Of a stretch of 10,745 bases of DNA, positions 5,687 to 10,745 are shown one piece after another (within the stretch, counting starts at the first letter, position 1; every line of letters begins with the position of its first letter). The stretch covers positions 2,923 through 13,667 of the forward strand of contig DLFX01000214.1 in NCBI GenBank assembly GCA_002482405.1, read 5' to 3'. Both the position numbers and the translations under genes were made by a program. The notes under the pieces are model-generated. The model was given only the letters and a program-made list of their open reading frames with translations. It made no database searches and was not told the DNA's origin. The stretch is from Firmicutes bacterium UBA7709. Lineage in GTDB: Bacteria > Bacillota_A > Clostridia > Peptostreptococcales > Anaerovoracaceae.

Positions 5687-7072
5687 CTATAGCTGATATT
5701 TCTTCATCTTGTGCTGCAGGGTCTGGCGTTTGATCTTCAGATATGCCGCCGCTTTGGAGATGTTGCCGCTGTATTTTGCCAAAGCCAGAGTGATCATCTC
5801 CTTTTCCATATTATCGAGATACCAGTCCATCCCCACCTGGCTGAAATCGTAGGTTCCTTTTATAAGGCCCCTGTCCTCATTGCTGAGGAGGATATGCTTA
5901 TCCGTCAGAACCTGCTCGTCGTCAGCCATGGAAATTGCGGCCATTATGATGTTCTCCAGCTCCCGCACATTTCCCGGATAGTCGTAATGGAGCAGCTTTT
6001 CCTTCGCTCCGTCCGAAAGAGACTGGATCTTCTTCCCATAGCGCTTATTGTATTTCTCTATAAATTTGCCGGCCAGCAGAAGGATGTCGTCCTTTTTCTC
6101 CCGCAGCGGGGGAAGGTCGATCCCGATGATGTTCAGCCTGTAATACAAGTCCTTTCGCAGCTTTCCGCTTTGAATCAGGAGCTCCGGCATCTCATTGATG
6201 GTGGCGATGATCCGCACGTCGATGGGAATATCCTCCGTGCCGCCGACCCTGCGGATATAGTCCTCCTGGAGGACCCGAAGCAGCTTTCCCTGCAATTCAT
6301 AGGGCATCGCGCTGATCTCATCCAGGAGAAGGGTTCCCCCGTCCGCCTGTTCAAACAGTCCTTCCCGGTCTATCGCTCCCGTAAATCCGCCTTTCGCGGT
6401 CCCAAAGAGGATTCCTTCCAAAAGGCTTTCCGGCAGCGCCGCACAGTTTTGGGCCAGAAAGGGTTTCTCTCTCCTGTCGCTGTCAAAGTGAATGCTCTGG
6501 GCGATGAGTTCCTTTCCGGTGCCGGTTTCCCCGTATATGAATACGGAAGCGGAGCTTTTCGCAGCCTTTCTGGCGATCTCAATGGTCTCCAGAAATTTTT
6601 TGTTCTGGCCGATGAGATTGTTGAAGCTGTACTTTCTAATGCGGTGCGCCTTCATCTTCTCCGGTTCCAGCTTCTCTTTATGTAAGTCAAGAATGGTGTT
6701 GGACATTCGCTTGATATCGGTTACGTCCTTTGCGACCTCAATCGCCGCGATGACGTTGTCGTTGTAGATAACGGGTATGGTGCTGTTGATGGCGTTGATC
6801 ACCTCCCCGTCCCGGTTGAGGTAGGTCTGCTGCTTGTTCAGGGTGATCTTCTTGTGGTGCAGCGCCTGGAGCAGCGTGCTTTCCTCTTCGCTCATATTCC
6901 GGAAAACTTCCGTGAAGGGCTGCCTTAATACGCCTTTTCTCTGCATCTTTTCCAGGCGGGCCATAGCGTCGTTGTATATGATGGTGTTGCCTTCGCAGTC
7001 AAGGACATGGACCCCTTCGTCCACGATCTGTAAAACTTTCTGCATGATATATTCGTATTCTCTGACTTTCAT
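5687..7072 (-). CDS. sigma-54-dependent transcriptional activator, RocR-like (PAS, AAA+, Fis-type HTH)
   Basis: This 461-residue protein has an N-terminal PAS domain (about 8-120, ending in the typical EVAKDVTDIKR), a linker, a sigma-54 interaction AAA+ domain (about 150-380) and a C-terminal Fis-type helix-turn-helix (about 435-458, with GNISKAAAYL then KRQTLQHKM). Visible motifs are Walker A GETGTGKE (181-188), Walker B GGTLLLDEI (245-253) and RKDLYYRLN (306-314). The sigma-54 contact loop reads GGFTGA (228-233) instead of the usual GAFTGA. The overall style (FGTAKGGFTGAIDREGLFEQADGGT region) resembles RocR of B. subtilis, which activates arginine catabolic operons from upstream sites. The PAS domain probably senses a ligand. 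The start has GGGGAG 7 nt upstream. It converges with the permease gene and is the obvious candidate activator of both sigma-54 promoters at 3111-3387. Confidence 0.92.
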   Translation of the reverse strand: MKVREYEYIMQKVLQIVDEGVHVLDCEGNTIIYNDAMARLEKMQRKGVLRQPFTEVFRNMSEEESTLLQALHHKKITLNKQQTYLNRDGEVINAINSTIPVIYNDNVIAAIEVAKDVTDIKRMSNTILDLHKEKLEPEKMKAHRIRKYSFNNLIGQNKKFLETIEIARKAAKSSASVFIYGETGTGKELIAQSIHFDSDRREKPFLAQNCAALPESLLEGILFGTAKGGFTGAIDREGLFEQADGGTLLLDEISAMPYELQGKLLRVLQEDYIRRVGGTEDIPIDVRIIATINEMPELLIQSGKLRKDLYYRLNIIGIDLPPLREKKDDILLLAGKFIEKYNKRYGKKIQSLSDGAKEKLLHYDYPGNVRELENIIMAAISMADDEQVLTDKHILLSNEDRGLIKGTYDFSQVGMDWYLDNMEKEMITLALAKYSGNISKAAAYLKIKRQTLQHKMKKYQL

Positions 7073-7164
7073 AAGAGCTCTCCCCTCTCATTACTTTCTG
7101 AAAATTCACATTCGACAATATAGTCTAAAAGTTTTATTTCTAAGCATATCACAAATCCCTCTGC

Positions 7165-7213
7165 GGTGCAAATTATCTTGCGTTTGCAAATTTTTTTGCA
7201 TTTTGTCTGCACC
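7165..7213. repeat. cluster of TGCA-type dyads between the activator and the ArsR-like gene
   Basis: A 16-bp inverted repeat TGCAAA-TTTT-TTTGCA lies at 7185-7200, with the overlapping palindrome TTTGCAAA at 7183-7190. These are nested inside an outer pair GGTGCA (7165-7170) and TGCACC (7208-7213). The cluster lies upstream of both divergent genes and may bind a regulator, possibly the activator itself. The rest of the 7073-7337 gap holds the promoter at 7256-7284 and no convincing gene. Confidence 0.4.
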
Positions 7214-7255
7214 TTTTTCGCTCCCGGTCCGTTCTGTCTGAATTTTATCCGGCTA

Positions 7256-7284
7256 TTGACTGGAATGGATTTGACATTTATAAT
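7256..7284 (+). promoter_or_regulatory. sigma-A promoter of the ArsR-like gene
   Basis: TTGACT (7256-7261) and TATAAT (7279-7284) are separated by exactly 17 bp, close to a consensus housekeeping promoter. The expected start is near 7291, leaving a leader of about 47 nt before the ATG at 7338. Confidence 0.85.
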
Positions 7285-7337
7285 AAAAAGCGCATTGGTA
7301 ATAGACGATTGTGATGAAAACAAAAAGGAGACGTATT

Positions 7338-7655
7338 ATGAGACTTAGAAAAGAAGCAGACGACTTACAGGAAGAGGAGATCCTGCTGATCGCCAGAGTA
7401 TCCGACGCCCTGGCCCATCCGGCCAGAATTAAAATATATCGGTTTATCATGCAGAATAACCGGAACAGAAACCCTGTCTGTAACAAGGATGTGGTTGCCG
7501 CTTTTGACTATTCCCAGGCTACGATATCCCAGCATATTAAAAAACTCGTGGACGCAGGCCTTATCGAGGTGAAAAAGGACGATAAATTTTCCATGTACTT
7601 TGCGAATATCGGAATTCTCGGCAAATACCTCAACGCGACGAAAAAATTCGAGTAA
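7338..7655 (+). CDS. ArsR-fold winged helix-turn-helix transcriptional regulator
   Basis: This 105-residue protein consists almost entirely of a winged helix-turn-helix domain. SDALAHPARIKIYRFI (22-37) is the typical first helix of ArsR/SmtB proteins. FDYSQATISQHIKKLVDAG (56-74) is the recognition helix region, followed by LIEVKK and the wing KFSMYF. The ArsR metal-binding CxC pair is absent: only C48 lies before the recognition helix, so it is unlikely to be a classic arsenic or zinc sensor. The frame has an upstream ATG at 7311, but AAGGAG at 7325-7330 is 7 nt from the ATG at 7338, so 7338 is chosen. It is transcribed from a strong sigma-A promoter, and the GGDEF gene follows on the same strand after 137 nt. 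The ligand and targets are unknown. Confidence 0.85.
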   Translation: MRLRKEADDLQEEEILLIARVSDALAHPARIKIYRFIMQNNRNRNPVCNKDVVAAFDYSQATISQHIKKLVDAGLIEVKKDDKFSMYFANIGILGKYLNATKKFE

Positions 7656-7711
7656 ACGTGTAAATTCGATAAAAAAAATAGTTTTACCCCTAATTTTGCT
7701 GCTGATTTTAT

Positions 7712-7739
7712 TTGCCAAATGAAATTTAGATGGTAAAAT
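7712..7739 (+). promoter_or_regulatory. sigma-A promoter of the GGDEF gene
   Basis: TTGCCA (7712-7717) and TAAAAT (7734-7739) each match the consensus at 5 of 6 positions and are 16 bp apart. The expected start is near 7746, inside the palindrome at 7741-7753. The leader of about 47 nt is too short for a c-di-GMP riboswitch. Confidence 0.65.
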
Positions 7740-7740
7740 A

Positions 7741-7753
7741 TAACTAATAGTTA
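7741..7753. promoter_or_regulatory. 13-bp palindrome over the GGDEF transcription start (possible operator)
   Basis: TAACTA-A-TAGTTA is a perfect odd-length palindrome placed directly after the -10 element, where a bound repressor would block initiation. The neighbouring ArsR-like protein is a possible ligand for it, though no second copy was seen at that gene's own promoter. Confidence 0.45.
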
Positions 7754-7792
7754 AAGCAATTATTCTATATCCTATGTGGGGAAGGCTTAAAT

Positions 7793-8986
7793 ATGGGAGT
7801 ATATCTTATACCGATCATCATTATTGTGATCCTCGTGATCCTGCTAATCTATTCATTGCTGAGAAGCACGTCGGCGGTTACGGATAAAGACCACCTGGTC
7901 CGGTTTAAGGATGCGGCGTTGGACATTTCCGAAAGAATCGCAAGCGACCGCGATTCCTCCAATATCATTCAGCATATTCTGGAATCCTGTTTCAAGCTCA
8001 TCCCGAGGGCTAAGTTCGGAATGATCCTGGTGTTCAATCCGGAAGGACTGCTTACCATAAGGGCTTCCGTAGGATTCAGCCGCAGTTCCGCCAGCGATTT
8101 CTCGCTGAAGCTCGAGGAGACGTTTCTCTATCTCGCAACGGACGGAAAGCTGAAAGGGCCCGTCATTATCAACCGGATTGACGATATCCTGCGGTCCAAG
8201 GGTGACGATGACTCGGAAGGGCAGAATTCCGCCATTAAGTCCGAGATATCCACTCCCCTGTATGTCGACGGAGAGCTTTTCGGCCTGTTATGTCTCAACG
8301 GCGACAAAAAAGACATCTTCTTGGATCGGGATCTTTACGTTTTGGAGTACATGGCAAACCAGATCGGCATCATAGTCAACCATCAGAAACTGTTTACTGA
8401 GATAAACGACATCTCCAAGCATGATACCCTGACCCATATGCTGAACCGAAGGAGCTTCGAGTCTGAGCTCGACAAGCTTTTGACCGATCCTTCCAAGGAT
8501 GCGGGGGCGCTGTATTTCGTCCTCATGGATTTGGACGACTTAAAGGTGGCAAACGACATGTTCGGACATGCTTACGGCGATAAGATCATCCAGAACTACA
8601 CTGAGATCATCAAGCGCTGCCTTGGTAAAAACGACTTTTGCGGAAGATTCGGCGGAGATGAATTTGTCGCTGTAATCCAGGGGGATTACCTCCATGTAAA
8701 CTTCATCCTTGACGAGGCAAGAAAAGAGTTCATGAAGTTTAAGAAAAGCTCCTTCCAGGAGCAGGTCTTTGTTCCCGATTTCAGCTATGGCTACGCCTCT
8801 TTCCGTGAAGGCCTGGGCGATACGGACACCTTCTACAAGCTGGCCTATCAGCGGCTGCAGGAAATGAGAACGGACAAGCAGAATGACAAAATGCAGGAAG
8901 TAAAATACATAAAGAAAAACGACCGGCCGGGGGAGGAAATGCCAGAGGAAACGGAATTCGAATCAGAATCAGAGGCGCAAATCTGA
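7793..8986 (+). CDS. membrane-anchored GAF-GGDEF diguanylate cyclase
   Basis: This 397-residue protein has one N-terminal transmembrane helix (about 3-23), a short linker, a GAF domain (about 40-198) and a GGDEF domain (about 205-365). The metal and substrate region MDLDDLKVANDMFGHAYGD (245-263) and an intact GGDEF signature (287-291) indicate an active enzyme making cyclic di-GMP from two GTP. The inhibitory I-site RxxD, five residues before the signature, is missing: G278 stands where arginine is expected. Product inhibition through that site is therefore unlikely. The end of the domain is divergent, and the last 30 or so residues form an acidic tail. GGGGAAGG lies about 7 nt before the ATG. 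It has its own promoter with a palindrome at the start site, and a strong terminator follows at 9017-9058. Confidence 0.9.
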   Translation: MGVYLIPIIIIVILVILLIYSLLRSTSAVTDKDHLVRFKDAALDISERIASDRDSSNIIQHILESCFKLIPRAKFGMILVFNPEGLLTIRASVGFSRSSASDFSLKLEETFLYLATDGKLKGPVIINRIDDILRSKGDDDSEGQNSAIKSEISTPLYVDGELFGLLCLNGDKKDIFLDRDLYVLEYMANQIGIIVNHQKLFTEINDISKHDTLTHMLNRRSFESELDKLLTDPSKDAGALYFVLMDLDDLKVANDMFGHAYGDKIIQNYTEIIKRCLGKNDFCGRFGGDEFVAVIQGDYLHVNFILDEARKEFMKFKKSSFQEQVFVPDFSYGYASFREGLGDTDTFYKLAYQRLQEMRTDKQNDKMQEVKYIKKNDRPGEEMPEETEFESESEAQI

Positions 8987-9016
8987 AGAGAAAAGCGTAA
9001 AACTGAAAATACGATA

Positions 9017-9058
9017 AAAAAACAGCAGGGCGATGAATGAACCGACCTGCTGTTTTTT
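9017..9058. terminator. bidirectional intrinsic terminator between the GGDEF gene and rlmH
   Basis: A 13-bp perfect stem (six A then CAGCAGG, paired with CCTGCTG then six T) has a 16-nt loop. The A run on one side and T run on the other provide a U tract on both strands. It can serve the GGDEF transcript from the left and the rlmH transcript from the right. Confidence 0.92.
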
Positions 9059-9088
9059 ACTTCCATCCTGTGAACATTGACTCAAATC

Positions 9089-9568
9089 TCACTTATGATA
9101 GATTTCATTCCTTATGATCTTGAAGCTCCTGTATATCTGCTCCAGCAGCACCACCCGCATCATCTGATGGGGGAACGTCATCTTGGAAAAGGAGAGGCGG
9201 AAATCAGCCCTTTCCAGCATCTCCTCCGACAGTCCCAGAGAGCCTCCTATGACGAATACGATGTCGCTTCTTCCCGTGATTCCAAGGGCTTCGATTTTCT
9301 CTGAAAGGGCTTCCGACGTCAGTTCCTTCCCCTGTATTTCCAGGGCAATGACAAAGTCGTCCCTCTTGAGCTGCCTCAGAATGCTTCTGCCTTCCGCTTC
9401 CTTAACCGCCATCTCCTCCGTCGTTGACGGATTATCCGGGGCGCGTTCCTCTTTCAGTTCGTTTATCGTTAATTTGCAATATTTGCTCAGGCGCTTGCTG
9501 TACTCCTGGACCGCTTCCGTCCAATACCGCTCCTTCAGCTTGCCTATACATATAATTGTTATATTCAT
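9089..9568 (-). CDS. rlmH: 23S rRNA (pseudouridine1915-N3)-methyltransferase RlmH
   Basis: This 159-residue protein has the exact usual length of RlmH, a SPOUT-class methyltransferase that uses S-adenosylmethionine to methylate pseudouridine 1915 in helix 69 of 23S rRNA on assembled ribosomes. Family marks are the N-terminus MNITIICIGKLKERYW, the knot segment VFVIGGSLGLSEE, and the C-terminal block FSKMTFPHQMMRVVLLEQIYR with the final NEIYHK. The frame stays open upstream into the htrA gene. The family N-terminus fixes the ATG at 9568, which has a modest AAGG 8 nt upstream. It follows an HtrA-type protease gene on the same strand, with an 81-nt palindromic element in the 112-nt gap. The gene order HtrA protease then rlmH is also found in B. 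subtilis (htrC, rlmH). Confidence 0.96.
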   Translation of the reverse strand: MNITIICIGKLKERYWTEAVQEYSKRLSKYCKLTINELKEERAPDNPSTTEEMAVKEAEGRSILRQLKRDDFVIALEIQGKELTSEALSEKIEALGITGRSDIVFVIGGSLGLSEEMLERADFRLSFSKMTFPHQMMRVVLLEQIYRSFKIIRNEIYHK

Positions 9569-9589
9569 TTTTTTAACCTTAATACCGAA

Positions 9590-9670
9590 GTATGTCCCCG
9601 TAGAAACCGTGAAACCTTTTACCGTTTTCATGCGCAGCATATAAAAACGGCGGTTTCCAAGGGGACATAC
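9590..9670. repeat. 81-nt nested palindromic element between the HtrA gene and rlmH
   Basis: The outer arms GTATGTCCCC (9590-9599) and GGGGACATAC (9661-9670) are exact reverse complements. Inside them are GAAACCG (9603-9609)/CGGTTTC (9651-9657), then CCGTTTT (9622-9628)/AAAACGG (9644-9650), then ATGC (9630-9633)/GCAT (9637-9640) around a 3-nt loop. No T run follows on either strand, so it is not a usual terminator. It resembles REP-type palindromes with GGGGAC ends mobilised by IS200-like Y1 transposases in Firmicutes; this is inference. It could also be a structured RNA or processing site in the shared transcript. Confidence 0.7.
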
Positions 9671-9680
9671 CCGGCATTCC

Positions 9681-10745
9681 CTATTGCGGAACCTGCTGTG
9701 ATTCCGGCAGGTTCGCCGCTTCATCCATCGTTGTCAGGGTCACCTTCAGGGTCATCTCCCTGCCGTTTCTGAGAACCGACAGCTTTACCTCGTCCCCCGG
9801 CCTATATTGGAAAAGGCTGCTGATGAGCTGTGTCATGGTTTCGATCTTTTTGCCTTCCAGCCCGGTGATCACATCCCCCTCTTTAAGGCCGGCCTTCGCT
9901 GCCGGAGAGTCGGTATAAATCTGTACGACATATACGCCTGTATCTGTTCCGAGTTTCCCGTCGGGATATTCCTGAAGGTAATCCGCGACGCTGGCCCCCT
10001 TGATTCCTATATATGACCGCTTAAACTCCCCTTTTGATTTGATTTCATCCACGATGGGTTTTGCCGTATTGATGGGAATTGCAAACCCCAATCCTTCGGC
10101 GCTCTGGGCCTTTGCGGAATTGATCCCGATGACCTGTCCCGCGCTGTTGAGCAGCGGTCCGCCGCTGTTTCCCGAATTGATGGAAGCGTCAGTCTGGATT
10201 AAGCCGTCCATGGTGATCTGAGACTGCCCGTCGGTGACGGTGATGGACCGGTTCAGGCCGCTGATAACGCCCTGGGTAACGCTTCTGTCAAAGGCCATTC
10301 CCAAAGGATTGCCGATGGCCGCCGCGTAAGCGCCGATCTTTACGGTCTCCGAATCTCCCAGCTCCGCGGCCGTTAAATTCGGCGCGTCAATCTTTACGAT
10401 GGCAAGGTCGATGCTCTTATCGTTCCAGAGAACCGATCCGGTTACTTCCCTGCCGTCGGTGAGCTGGACCGTGATCTGTTCGGCGGTTCCGTCGCTGATT
10501 ACATGGGAGTTGGTGAGGATATATCCCTTTTCATCTACGATGATCCCTGTGCCTACACCGCTTTGCACGCCCTTCTGAAGGCCGAAAATGCTCTGATATG
10601 TTACCTCCGTGCTGGTGCTGATGCCCACCACCGAAGGAAGCACCTTGGCGGCGATAGCTTCCGCCGTATTGACCTTATCGTCCGGTTTGATGGTGATATT
10701 TCCGGCCGAGGGCTGTCCTATAAGGCCGCCGCCGAAATACAGCGC
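9681..10745 (-). CDS. HtrA/DegP-family serine protease with PDZ domain, N-terminus beyond the window
   Basis: The frame is open from the right edge to the TAG at 9683-9681, giving 354 residues that lack the N-terminal cytoplasmic tail and membrane anchor usual in this family. The trypsin-like domain shows the catalytic triad: H in ILTNSHVI, D in SIDLAIVKI and S in NSGNSGGPLL. The oxyanion segment has serine where the family usually has proline (INSGNSGG instead of INPGNSGG). A C-terminal PDZ domain follows, with TGVYVVQIYTDSPAAKAGL and GDVITGLEGKKI. Such proteases degrade or refold misfolded proteins on the outer face of the membrane. An internal GTG or ATG start would remove needed sequence, because coding continues to the window edge (upstream residues AEAIAAKVLPSVVG are typical). 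The next gene downstream is rlmH. Confidence 0.93.
   Translation of the reverse strand, partial: ALYFGGGLIGQPSAGNITIKPDDKVNTAEAIAAKVLPSVVGISTSTEVTYQSIFGLQKGVQSGVGTGIIVDEKGYILTNSHVISDGTAEQITVQLTDGREVTGSVLWNDKSIDLAIVKIDAPNLTAAELGDSETVKIGAYAAAIGNPLGMAFDRSVTQGVISGLNRSITVTDGQSQITMDGLIQTDASINSGNSGGPLLNSAGQVIGINSAKAQSAEGLGFAIPINTAKPIVDEIKSKGEFKRSYIGIKGASVADYLQEYPDGKLGTDTGVYVVQIYTDSPAAKAGLKEGDVITGLEGKKIETMTQLISSLFQYRPGDEVKLSVLRNGREMTLKVTLTTMDEAANLPESQQVPQ

Noticed and set aside
5711..6685. 324-codon plus-strand frame antisense to the activator gene
   Set aside because: It mirrors the codon structure of a clearly conserved AAA+ protein on the other strand and shows no domain or ribosome binding site of its own.
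7271..7276. Second TTGACA upstream of the ArsR-like gene
   Set aside because: No -10 hexamer lies at 16-18 bp from it; the TTGACT/TATAAT pair with 17-bp spacing explains the promoter better.
7069..7323. 84-codon minus-strand frame across the gap upstream of the activator
   Set aside because: It has no good ribosome binding site, its composition is that of AT-rich non-coding DNA, and it covers a near-perfect sigma-A promoter of the opposite strand.
7746..7792. Possible cyclic di-GMP riboswitch in the GGDEF leader
   Set aside because: The leader from the predicted start is only about 47 nt, too short for a GEMM-type aptamer, and no matching fold was seen.
9690..9713. 7-bp inverted repeat (AACCTGC/GCAGGTT) at the end of the HtrA coding region
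   Set aside because: It lies inside the coding sequence with no T run after it on the minus strand, so a terminator role is not supported.
9569..9724. N-terminal extension of rlmH by 52 codons
   Set aside because: The extension would be translated palindrome and htrA overlap; the RlmH family begins at the MNIT methionine (9568), giving the normal 159 residues.

Overview
This window looks like the chromosome of a low-to-moderate GC, amino-acid-using Firmicute, most likely an anaerobic Clostridia-type organism. The reasons are strong AGGAGG-type ribosome binding sites, a RocR-like sigma-54 activator, a GAF-GGDEF protein, and an rlmH gene next to an HtrA protease, an arrangement also known from Bacillus subtilis. 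No phage, IS, CRISPR, tRNA or rRNA feature was seen. The genus cannot be named from the sequence alone.

Left part (1-5542): a partial dCache membrane sensor runs off the left edge on the minus strand. A two-wing module follows. On the minus wing are a class III PLP enzyme and a KynB-type cyclase/formamidase. On the plus wing are an isochorismatase-fold cysteine amidohydrolase and an APC-family amino acid permease. The 387-bp space between the wings holds two outward-facing near-consensus sigma-54 (-24/-12) promoters, three copies of a 17-bp repeat and an 11-bp perfect inverted repeat. The plus wing ends in a strong bidirectional terminator shared with the converging RocR-like activator gene (5687-7072). 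The simplest reading is that the permease imports an amino or amide compound, the two hydrolases open or deamidate it, and the PLP enzyme handles the amino group. The adjacent activator would switch on both wings through the shared enhancer sites. The substrate is unknown.

Middle (7073-8986): a small ArsR-fold winged-helix regulator with a near-perfect sigma-A promoter is followed by a membrane-anchored GAF-GGDEF diguanylate cyclase. The cyclase has its own promoter, with a 13-bp palindrome over the expected transcription start.

Right part (9016-10745): a bidirectional terminator separates the cyclase gene from the minus-strand genes rlmH (23S rRNA pseudouridine-1915 methyltransferase) and an HtrA-type protease that runs off the right edge. 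An 81-nt nested palindrome lies between those two genes.
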